From positions 1 through 64,000 of the IMG/VR virus record IMGVR_UViG_3300032294_003343: a stretch of DNA of 64,000 nt, one strand, 5' to 3'. The notes below the pieces were generated by a model, which saw nothing but the letters and a program-made list of their open reading frames with translations, made no database searches and had not been told where the DNA came from. The DNA is from a virus. Below, one piece after another: positions 33,134 to 40,234 of the stretch (position 1 is the stretch's first letter; every line of letters begins with the position of its first letter). A program made the position numbers and the translations under genes.

Positions 33134-35652
33134 TGGCAAGGAATCTTAAAGTCAAGAATGTTGTAGAAGCATCAAACTTGACAGATACAATTCTTGAAAA
33201 GAATTTTGTTGATCTTATTGATGAACGATTTACTAACTATGCTTTTGCAGTTATGGAAGATCGTGCATTGCCAGATGCTCGTGATGGCCTAAAGCCATCA
33301 CAGCGTCGCACACTTGTTGCTATGGATGACCTTAAGCTCCGTGCATCAGGTAAAACCAAGAAATGTGCAAAGATTTGTGGTGATGTTTCTGGAAATTATC
33401 ACCCACACGGAGAAGCAGTGGTTTATCCTACTCTTGTTCGTATGGCACAAACTTGGTCATTGCGTTACCCACTTATCACACCTCAGGGAAACTTTGGTTC
33501 TCCTGCTCCTGAAGATAAGCCAGCTGCAATGCGTTATACAGAGGCAAAACTGTCTTCATTTGGTGATTTGATGGTTAATGAATTATCTGACCAGGTAGTT
33601 CGTTATCAATCAAACTATAATGATGAAATGATGGAGCCAACTGTACTTCCATCCTTATTCCCTAACTTGATTGTTAATGGATGTAGTGGTATTGCAGTTG
33701 GATGGGCAACAAATATGGCACCTCACAATCTACGTGAAGTAGCCAAGTTAGTTGATGCTTATATCAAGAACCCAGAAATCACAACTGACGAAGCTCTTCA
33801 GATTGTTCCAGGCCCAGACTTTCCAATCCGTTGTAAGGTTTTAGGTTTGGATGGTATCCGTTCATATTTCACAAATGGGCGTGGAACTGTTCAACTTGAA
33901 GGCTATTACGACATTGTTCAAGAGCGAAATCAAGAAATTATCAAGGTAAGTGAATTGCCTTATGGTAGTAGTGCTGAAAGCTTTTGCCGTGAAATCAAAG
34001 ACCTTGTTGAGAGTAAGAAGATTGAGGGAATTACAGGCCTCAAGAACCTTACTAGCAAGAAGGGTATGGATGTCCGTATCTGGCTTCATAAGAGTGCAAG
34101 TTCTCAAGTTGTTCTAAATCAACTTCTTAAGCGTACATCTCTTCGAACAAGTTTCTCTGTCAATTCCACTGTTCTTATGGATGGCAAGAAGGTTGTTGAG
34201 AATGTATCTATTCTTCAATTGGTAAAGGCATTTGTAGACCATCGTAAAGAAGTTCTAACGAATAAATTTACAGCTGAACACGCAAAGAATAGCTCCCGCA
34301 TTCATATTCTTGAGGGTCTTCTTGGAATTACAGATAAGATTGATGCAGTTATCAAGCTTGTTCGTAATGCTGATAATAAAGAAGAAGCAGCTAGAGAACT
34401 TATTGCTCAAGGGTTTGTTTCATCACAAGAACAAGCTGATGCAGTATTAAGAATTACTCTTGGAAACCTTACTAAACTTGACACTCGTGCATTACAAGAC
34501 GAGTTTGACAAGTTGACCAAGCGTAATGAATGGTTGGCTGCTCAATTAGCTTCAGAAAAGAAAATGCTCAATCTTATTTCAAAAGAACAGCTTGAATTAG
34601 CTGAAAAGTTTGGAGATGATCGACGTTCTGAAATCCTTGCCCTTGAAGATGAAATTTCTTATGAAGATCTAATCAAGGAAGAAGAAATCATCGTTTCATT
34701 GACTAAAGATGGATACATTAAGCGTGTTCCTCTTGATACATTTAGAACCCAAAACCGTGGTGGCAAGGGTGTCATTGGAGTCAAGGGACGTGAAGAAGAT
34801 GAAGCTTCTGATATCTTCAGCGGAACCACTCACGACCTGTTCTTATTCTTTACAAATCAAGGTAATTTGTTGAAGAAGAAGGGTTATGAAATTCCTCTTG
34901 CTTCTCGTACTTCAAAGGGTACACACCTTAATAATCTCTTGAATTTGACTGAAGGTGAAGCTGTTTCTTCAACAATTACACTTAAGTCTCTGGACGTTGA
35001 TGGCTTCTTTATTATGGTAACTAATAAGGGATTGATTAAGCGTTCGGAAATTCGAGAATACAATACCAGTTTGCGTAAACGTGGATTGAAAGCAATTTCC
35101 CTTACTGAAGGTGATAACTTAAACTTTGTTATGACCACTGATGGAAATAAAGACGTTATGCTTGTAACATCTATGGGTATGGCTGTTCGATATAATGAAA
35201 CTTTGGTTCGTTGTATCGGTAAAAATGGTCAAGGTAGCCGTTCAATGCTTCTTTCTCCAGACGACAGTATTGCTGCTATGCTTGCTATAGATGCAGAAGC
35301 TGATCCTTCAATTCTTGTTATTACAGAATCAGGAAAGGGAAAGAAGACTTCAGCGTCAGAGTATCGATCTACTGCTGGACGTTCTGTAAAGGGCCAGAGA
35401 ACCATCAATCATCATAAGCGAGAGATTACAGGCAAAATTGTTTCTGCTCTTGCATTGAATGACAGTGATGATATTTTGGTACTTACAAACAAGGGTAAGA
35501 TGATGCGTTGTAATTTGGATAGTCTTAGAAACAAATCCAAGGCAACACAAGCCACTACTATTGTTGCTTTAGATGATAATGATTCCGTACAAACTGCAGT
35601 GGTTGTCCCATATGTAGGCGAATCAGAGTCAGAAGAAGAATTTACAGAATAA
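33133..35652 (+). CDS. gyrA: DNA gyrase subunit A
   Basis: The 839-aa protein has the GyrA breakage-reunion domain with catalytic Tyr135 (AAMRYTEAKL), HPHGE in the DNA-gate helix, and a six-bladed C-terminal pinwheel of typical GyrA repeats (LFLFFTNQGNLLKKKGYEI; ILVLTNKGKMMRC). A near-canonical GyrA box, QNRGGKG, lies at the start of the pinwheel, which argues for true gyrase (DNA wrapping, negative supercoiling) rather than topoisomerase IV. At the positions of E. coli Ser83 and Asp87 it has Ala and Pro (GEAVVYP for GDSAVYD). The acidic C-terminal tail (ESESEEEF) is also gyrase-like. It is translationally coupled to gyrB. Phages of the T4 group carry a different, split topoisomerase, so a bacterial-type pair is notable. 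Confidence 0.95.
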   Translation: MARNLKVKNVVEASNLTDTILEKNFVDLIDERFTNYAFAVMEDRALPDARDGLKPSQRRTLVAMDDLKLRASGKTKKCAKICGDVSGNYHPHGEAVVYPTLVRMAQTWSLRYPLITPQGNFGSPAPEDKPAAMRYTEAKLSSFGDLMVNELSDQVVRYQSNYNDEMMEPTVLPSLFPNLIVNGCSGIAVGWATNMAPHNLREVAKLVDAYIKNPEITTDEALQIVPGPDFPIRCKVLGLDGIRSYFTNGRGTVQLEGYYDIVQERNQEIIKVSELPYGSSAESFCREIKDLVESKKIEGITGLKNLTSKKGMDVRIWLHKSASSQVVLNQLLKRTSLRTSFSVNSTVLMDGKKVVENVSILQLVKAFVDHRKEVLTNKFTAEHAKNSSRIHILEGLLGITDKIDAVIKLVRNADNKEEAARELIAQGFVSSQEQADAVLRITLGNLTKLDTRALQDEFDKLTKRNEWLAAQLASEKKMLNLISKEQLELAEKFGDDRRSEILALEDEISYEDLIKEEEIIVSLTKDGYIKRVPLDTFRTQNRGGKGVIGVKGREEDEASDIFSGTTHDLFLFFTNQGNLLKKKGYEIPLASRTSKGTHLNNLLNLTEGEAVSSTITLKSLDVDGFFIMVTNKGLIKRSEIREYNTSLRKRGLKAISLTEGDNLNFVMTTDGNKDVMLVTSMGMAVRYNETLVRCIGKNGQGSRSMLLSPDDSIAAMLAIDAEADPSILVITESGKGKKTSASEYRSTAGRSVKGQRTINHHKREITGKIVSALALNDSDDILVLTNKGKMMRCNLDSLRNKSKATQATTIVALDDNDSVQTAVVVPYVGESESEEEFTE

Positions 35653-35664
35653 TAGGTGTAAATT

Positions 35665-36051
35665 ATGGCTAACGCATTGTTTGATAGTGGCAGAGATGGT
35701 TTCTTAAATGGTGAATTTAACTGGTCAGCAGATTCTTTCAAAGTAATTTTGCTTTCAAGTCAATACACCGTAGATCTAATCAATCACGTCACTACAGCAA
35801 GCGTTGGAGGAACAGTAGCTATATCAGGAGTTATGACTACCATAACTCCTGGTAAAGGCGTAGCAGATGCAAACGATTTGACAATAGCTGGTGTCGCAGG
35901 AACTACTGTTACTCAATATGTAATTTTTCATGATACATCTAAAAAACTTATTGCTTATTTTGACACATCATCAAATTTACCAGTGGTTCCAAATGGTGGA
36001 AACATTACTCTGCAATGGAGTAATACCGATAACAGAATCTTCAAGCTCTAG
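35665..36051 (+). CDS. Small virion-type protein (128 aa)
   Basis: AGGTG precedes the ATG. The opening MANALFDSGRDGFLNGEFNWSADSFKVILL follows a pattern I know from small structural proteins of many phages (N-x-L-[YF]-x-x-[GA]-[RK]-x-x-[FL]-x-x-G-x-[IF]-x-W, then a V-x-L strand). The rest alternates strands and loops, ending in GGNITLQWSNTDNRIFKL. It is probably a beta-sandwich virion or tail decoration protein. It follows gyrA by 12 bases and ends inside a terminator, so it may be expressed from the gyrase transcript as well as alone. Confidence 0.72.
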   Translation: MANALFDSGRDGFLNGEFNWSADSFKVILLSSQYTVDLINHVTTASVGGTVAISGVMTTITPGKGVADANDLTIAGVAGTTVTQYVIFHDTSKKLIAYFDTSSNLPVVPNGGNITLQWSNTDNRIFKL

Positions 36052-36070
36052 ATTTTCTAGAGCTTTTTTT
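36043..36070 (+). terminator. Rho-independent terminator
   Basis: AAGCTCTAGA (36043-36052) pairs with TCTAGAGCTT (36056-36065) across a TTT loop, and T continues to 36070. The stop codon of the 128-aa gene lies in the left arm. Confidence 0.88.
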
Positions 36071-36080
36071 ATAGGTAAAA

Positions 36081-36117
36081 GTGGTCTAAAAATGGGAATT
36101 TTAACAATTGAGACCAC
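36081..36117 (+). promoter_or_regulatory. Inverted repeat in the leader of the LamG adhesin
   Basis: GTGGTCT (36081-36087) and AGACCAC (36111-36117) are exact complements separated by 23 bases, and a smaller AAAAT/ATTTT pair lies within. The right arm ends three bases before the ATG and includes the only ribosome-binding-like sequence (GAG), so folding could limit initiation. A role is inferred only from position. Confidence 0.4.
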
Positions 36118-36120
36118 AAT

Positions 36121-36954
36121 ATGAACAACGCAACAATCAAATCCTGGATCAATAGAGCATACGTTTTTGAAGAAAGCCATATAAATGCTTTTGTAGCTTC
36201 ATCGTCTGGAGGCAGCGGTGGCACTGGAGGAACTGGTGGTACTGGTGGCACTGGAGGAACTGGTGGTACTGGAGGAACCGGGGGAGCAGGTTCAGGCTCT
36301 ACCGTGTTGTATTTCTCTGTTCCAAATTCTTCTTCATACCCTGGCACTGGATTTACTATATTTGACCTTAGTGGCTACGGTTATAATGGCTATCTATATA
36401 ACGGAACAAATTATGTAGATAGTGGAAACGCTGATTATTTATTCTTTGATGGAACAAACAACTACGTTGGAATAAGCACTACCGTAACTTCTAACACTAA
36501 TGATGTCAACATTACTACTTGGGTAAATTCATCTATAGTCACACAATCAGGGCAAATGATTGTTTACATAGGTAGTGAACAAAACCTTAATGGTTATGGA
36601 ATAGCAATCAATAAAGAATATGTAACATCAGGGAATGTTTACATAAGATATGGAAACGTAAGATGGTACAACTCTGGTATTGCATTATCTTCAAATAGTT
36701 GGAATCATTTATCGCTAAATATAAATAGTGACACATCTAATGATTTATATGTCAATGGTGTATTAAGATATTCTGGTCCTATTTCTGCAATTAATACCCC
36801 GACATTGCACACTGAAATTGGAAGAAGCGATTTTACTACATATGCTTATCCAAGATATTTAAATGGAAAAGTTTCTCAGGTTATTATTTCTAGTGGAATA
36901 TTAACTACAAGTCAAATTTTGTCGCATTATAACTCAACTAAAAATAATTATTAA
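36121..36954 (+). CDS. LamG adhesin with (GGT)n linker (277 aa)
   Basis: Residues 1-28 form a helical, aromatic head (KSWINRAYVFEESHINAF), then a Gly-Gly-Thr repeat linker spans residues ~30-60, and residues ~62-277 form a LamG/concanavalin-like domain: FDLSGYGYNGYLYNG, YLFFDGTNNYVGIS, WNHLSLNI, NDLYVNGVLRYSG and NGKVSQVIISSGILTTSQIL. This is the same fold class as the protein at 9116-9790 but with a flexible spacer. The head probably attaches it to the virion and the domain binds a surface glycan (inference). A shadow frame on the opposite strand, Pro-Val-Pro repeats, is not a gene. Confidence 0.82.
   Translation: MNNATIKSWINRAYVFEESHINAFVASSSGGSGGTGGTGGTGGTGGTGGTGGTGGAGSGSTVLYFSVPNSSSYPGTGFTIFDLSGYGYNGYLYNGTNYVDSGNADYLFFDGTNNYVGISTTVTSNTNDVNITTWVNSSIVTQSGQMIVYIGSEQNLNGYGIAINKEYVTSGNVYIRYGNVRWYNSGIALSSNSWNHLSLNINSDTSNDLYVNGVLRYSGPISAINTPTLHTEIGRSDFTTYAYPRYLNGKVSQVIISSGILTTSQILSHYNSTKNNY
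36208..36300 (+). repeat. Nine-base tandem repeat encoding Gly-Gly-Thr
   Basis: About seven units of GGN-GGN-ACN run in frame inside the LamG adhesin, with codon third positions varied between units. The repeat encodes a flexible linker and is a likely site of length change by slippage or unequal recombination. Confidence 0.85.
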
Positions 36955-36967
36955 ATGGAATATTGAT

Positions 36968-37285
36968 ATGCTCAACAACGAATATTTATCAGGAACTACC
37001 TTAAAAATATATGCTCATCTCAAAAATGAAAGTGGTACAGGAATTTCTGCAGACAGTTTGACATTTTATATAACTGAACCTGGGGGGATTGGATATACAT
37101 ACTATTACAACATTGGATCTGGTAGTGGTAATTCACAACCTGTCCAATCTACAGACACAGTAGGTATTTATTACAAAGAATGGACCCCTTCAAGAATTGG
37201 AACATATAAATATTCTTGGAAAGCATCAGGGACTATCAATTCTACTTTCAAAAGTTTTTTTGAAGTGAAAGATTATAGGTGGTAA
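36968..37285 (+). CDS. Small Ig-like virion protein (105 aa)
   Basis: A GGA-type site lies about 9 bases before the ATG. The sequence reads as a single beta-sandwich: TLKIYAHLKNESGTGISADS, then LTFYITEPGG, GIYYKEWTPSRIGTYKYSW and FKSFFEVKDYRW. This pattern (T-L-K-[IL]-Y-A, a P-G-G turn, G-x-Y-x-x-x-W, G-x-[YW]-x-Y-x-W) is familiar from small Ig-like proteins in phage tail regions. The next gene starts at the base after the stop. It is probably a tail-decoration or connector component; the assignment is by pattern and context. Confidence 0.68.
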   Translation: MLNNEYLSGTTLKIYAHLKNESGTGISADSLTFYITEPGGIGYTYYYNIGSGSGNSQPVQSTDTVGIYYKEWTPSRIGTYKYSWKASGTINSTFKSFFEVKDYRW

Positions 37286-38236
37286 ATGGCTTTTCCAGGC
37301 ATACTTACAAGAGGTGAGTTTTCAACAGGTCTTAATACAAAAAGTATATGTGTTAATGGTGCATATCTTATTGTTGAAGAATGTAATATAAATCAGAATC
37401 AAGAGCATAATTTAAATAATTATATTCAAGGTGGTCCTGCTTATGCTGTTTATAATCTTGGAGCAAAGAAATACGAAGGATCAATTTCATTTCCGCTTAG
37501 AGTAGATCAAGATGGCAACTTAGAGCCAGCTGCAATCACTTTGCTTCAATATGCAGCAAAACCAATGTCTGCCCTGACAATCGACACTCATCATTTATTA
37601 TCAATGAAAACAACCACAGTTTTGGATCCTGGAACAGATAACAATAAAAATCTTTCTTTGGATTCAGTTGTAATAAGTAATTTAACAATATCGTGCAGTG
37701 AAAGTAATAAAGTGATGGTCAGAATTGATGTCACTGGTATGGTTGATGAAGAAAAAGAATCTGAATTTAATTTTAGCACAGATTTTTTGTTAGGAAGGGC
37801 TTTGACTTGGGCAGATTGCAATGCTAGTAGAAAAGAATCTTCCATGCGTACTACTTCCAGCATAGAAGTAAGAATTGAAAATGAATTAATTACTCCTGTT
37901 TTTCTTATGCCTTATTTATCATTTCCTGGCGCTGGTGTGACTGAATCTAAAGATCAAATAGAGCTAATTGGAGTTCAATCAACAAAATGGAGTGGAAATG
38001 TCTCTGAAGTTATCAGAAATGGTGCTGATTTACATACATTTATCCATGGTGGTTTGATGCATGATTCCAACTTGGTTTTAGAATTTGGACCTGTGAAAGC
38101 AACATTTCCAAACCCGGTGTTCAAAATTGGACAAACTCCTTTGACTTCTCAAATTATAAGGAGAACAACTGAATGGGCTGGAATAAATAAACCTGATGCT
38201 TCTATGAACGACAATGGCTTATTCACTTTTGTTTAA
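37286..38236 (+). CDS. Tail-tube-like structural protein (316 aa)
   Basis: AGGTGG precedes the ATG, which follows the previous stop directly. The beta-rich sequence has features of tail tube proteins: KKYEGSISFPLRVDQDG, VVISNLTISCSES, VMVRIDVTGMVDEEKE, and a second half of similar strands (RTTSSIEVRIENELI ... VLEFGPVKATFPNPVF). Two related halves suggest a duplicated tube fold. It sits directly before another candidate of similar size. A tube or baseplate-hub role is inferred from fold-like features and neighbours; a sheath or other virion protein cannot be excluded. Confidence 0.6.
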   Translation: MAFPGILTRGEFSTGLNTKSICVNGAYLIVEECNINQNQEHNLNNYIQGGPAYAVYNLGAKKYEGSISFPLRVDQDGNLEPAAITLLQYAAKPMSALTIDTHHLLSMKTTTVLDPGTDNNKNLSLDSVVISNLTISCSESNKVMVRIDVTGMVDEEKESEFNFSTDFLLGRALTWADCNASRKESSMRTTSSIEVRIENELITPVFLMPYLSFPGAGVTESKDQIELIGVQSTKWSGNVSEVIRNGADLHTFIHGGLMHDSNLVLEFGPVKATFPNPVFKIGQTPLTSQIIRRTTEWAGINKPDASMNDNGLFTFV

Positions 38237-38325
38237 AAAGGTAAGCATCAAGAAAATAAAGAATATTTTGAATAACCTAAAAAAACAAAAGAAGTAAATA
38301 AATCTTTTGAAAGTGAGTTGATAAA

Positions 38326-39348
38326 ATGCCTATTAATAATGATATTCTTGGTATTTACAAATCAGTGTTTATCACAGTTGCTGGTGGAACTGCTAGATCA
38401 TACATTGTTGAAAGTGCCAGTAGATCGGTTACAATTGATGCTTCACCTAAAGTATTAATGCAAGGAAGTCCAAAAACTAGAATTATGGACATCGGTGGAG
38501 TTACTGAAACAATTTCCATTCAGGCTCCTATTTTGATTGGTGGTGGTGCTGCTGCTGATGGTAGAGCTATTGCTACACAAAAAATCAATGAAATTCTTGA
38601 TCCTACAAATGCTACCTTACCTATCCTTAAGTCAGCTTCATTTAGCATCAATGAAGGTGGTGGATCTGTTTCATTAACACTCGAGAGTGATGGTGATTCT
38701 GGTGTTGGAACCTCTGCGTTCTTTGTTGTTAACTCTAACACCCCTCACCCAACATTGAACCCAGTTGGAACTGGTGGCTCAGGTACTACTGCTTTTGGTC
38801 CTACAAGAGTTGCTCGTTTCTATGACTTTAGAGCTCAAATTGGTGAGAGAAAATACTTCATTCAAGAAGCAAATGTTGACGTTAATGTAGAAACTCAAAA
38901 AACCTACTTCATCAACCCTTATGACTTTTCAGATCCTAACATTGGCTACCAATTGAGTGGTGGTGGTGGTACTAGCTTACCATCAGTTCTTTCTGGTAAT
39001 GGTATTTCCTACAAGTATGGAACTCAATTCCCGCACATTGGTGTAAATGGTTTGACCATTTCCGGTAAGGGTAAAGGCGCTGTTGTTGTTGGTTCAACAT
39101 ATGCATCTGAAACAACTGCTGGTGTTACCACTCAATCTGCAGGTAGAACAGTTCTTGCAAGTGCTGGTGATGTTACATTTGCTCTTGAAGTTGCACAACA
39201 AGTTGGATTCAACATGGGTGCATCACCAACTTGGGCAAGTTTGATTCCTGGTATTGGATTATCAAAAGCAATCATCAATGCTACTAACTTCTCTGTAAGC
39301 ACTGGTATCTTGACTGTTGACTTTGACTTTATGTGCTACGTTGTCTAA
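38326..39348 (+). CDS. Abundant-type structural protein, possibly second tail-tube paralogue (340 aa)
   Basis: The sequence is Gly/Ser/Thr/Val-rich and beta-structured: SRSVTIDASPKVLMQGSPKT, then ETISIQAPILIGGGAAADG, SASFSINEGGGSVSLTLESD, and ANVDVNVETQKTYFI. The pattern of one strand-rich half, a Gly-rich insertion (LSGGGGTSLPSVLSGNG) and a final VDFDFMCYVV strand resembles tube-type proteins, and the preceding gene is also a tube candidate. The 89-bp gap upstream is A-rich, with no clear -35/-10 pair. Role by context only. Confidence 0.58.
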   Translation: MPINNDILGIYKSVFITVAGGTARSYIVESASRSVTIDASPKVLMQGSPKTRIMDIGGVTETISIQAPILIGGGAAADGRAIATQKINEILDPTNATLPILKSASFSINEGGGSVSLTLESDGDSGVGTSAFFVVNSNTPHPTLNPVGTGGSGTTAFGPTRVARFYDFRAQIGERKYFIQEANVDVNVETQKTYFINPYDFSDPNIGYQLSGGGGTSLPSVLSGNGISYKYGTQFPHIGVNGLTISGKGKGAVVVGSTYASETTAGVTTQSAGRTVLASAGDVTFALEVAQQVGFNMGASPTWASLIPGIGLSKAIINATNFSVSTGILTVDFDFMCYVV

Positions 39349-39353
39349 TTAGA

Positions 39354-39845
39354 TTAGTCTTCGTCGAACATAAAATTTTCGTAATCCCAATCCTCATCTA
39401 GAGGTTCCATATTATCCCAAACATTAGCAACTATTTTTAAGTTGGTTTGGGATAATATGGACAAGATTATTCCATCACATAATGACATTATCAGATAAAA
39501 ATTATTCAAATTTTTATCAATAAATTTAACTGATGTATATATTACATCACCAACTTTATTTTCAATCTCCACACTTTCTACATCAGATTTATAAATTTCC
39601 AAAATCTTTATTAATGCCTGATGTATCGTTTGTATGTGAGAATTTTTATGATAATCTTTGGCTACAAAAGTAAGCATTCCTGATTCATAAGAATTCATCT
39701 CACAAGCTGATTTTTTATCCCCATCACTAAGGACGACAAAAGATCTGCCTTCAGGGTTTACAACTACACTTTCAACTAAGATAGGTATTAGCTCGTAACG
39801 ATCACTGTTATCAAGCGAATGCCTATCTATTTTTTTGTCACTCAT
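39354..39845 (-). CDS. BFN/DUF151-like protein (163 aa)
   Basis: The start is ATG 39845, overlapping the upstream TGA (ATGA); an in-frame GTG at 39860 lies inside that gene. The sequence matches the layout of bifunctional nuclease (BFN, DUF151) proteins: an opening strand LIPILVESVVVNPEGRSFVV, SACEMNSYESGMLTFV in place of the family's E-[AG]-x-A-I-x-x-x-L helix, HQALIKILEIYKSDVESVEI for the helix before the V-x-I strand, YTSVKFI, and MSLCDGIILSILSQTNLKIV for the usual R-P-S-D-A-[IV]-x-L-A-x-R-x-x-x-P-I-x-V. The family is linked to DNase/RNase activity in plants and bacteria, but its catalytic residues are unsettled. It ends the dnaK operon. Resemblance is moderate. Confidence 0.6.
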   Translation of the reverse strand: MSDKKIDRHSLDNSDRYELIPILVESVVVNPEGRSFVVLSDGDKKSACEMNSYESGMLTFVAKDYHKNSHIQTIHQALIKILEIYKSDVESVEIENKVGDVIYTSVKFIDKNLNNFYLIMSLCDGIILSILSQTNLKIVANVWDNMEPLDEDWDYENFMFDED

Positions 39846-40234
39846 TTTTTTACACCACACTTATTGCAATGACTACACAACTTGTCATTAATGAAAGATG
39901 AAAGAGCCATTAACAATCCTCCTGAGATCATTAAGACATTAAAAACATCAAAATGAATTTTATGATCTTCGGAATGACTATGCATCAATCTACCTAAAAC
40001 GAAGCTAAATATACCAAATGCTAAAACAGCAACTGCTTTATTAGATTTATGTTGTCTATATCCAAAACAAACATTTGTAATATTAAACAAAAGAGATACG
40101 CCTAATAATACAAATTCAAATGTTTCATTGATAAACAAATATACTCCCGTTGTTGGAATTAAAATCATCAATAAAGGCAAAATTGTACAATGAACTGCAC
40201 AAATTAAAGAAGCCCATACACCTGCTTTTTTCAT
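39842..40234 (-). CDS. MerC-like membrane protein (130 aa)
   Basis: The protein has four hydrophobic segments and the MerC-family opening SLICAVHCTILPLLMILIP with Cys12, His15 and Cys16, then a FGYRQHKSNK loop, a third helix with FVLGRLMHSHSEDH, a fourth helix (MISGGLLMALSSFIND) and a Cys-rich tail CSHCNKC. MerC proteins transport mercuric ions across the inner membrane; related proteins may move other metals. Both the membrane Cys pair and the C-terminal Cys cluster are conserved here in position. Start and stop overlap neighbours by ATGA, so it is coupled to dnaK and to the BFN-like gene. No mer operon genes are nearby. Metal transport is family knowledge; the role in a phage is open. Confidence 0.75.
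   Translation of the reverse strand: MKKAGVWASLICAVHCTILPLLMILIPTTGVYLFINETFEFVLLGVSLLFNITNVCFGYRQHKSNKAVAVLAFGIFSFVLGRLMHSHSEDHKIHFDVFNVLMISGGLLMALSSFINDKLCSHCNKCGVKK

Noticed and set aside
36069-36347. Minus-strand ORF with Pro-Val-Pro repeats
   Set aside because: It is the antisense reading of the (GGT)n linker of the LamG adhesin and spans a terminator.
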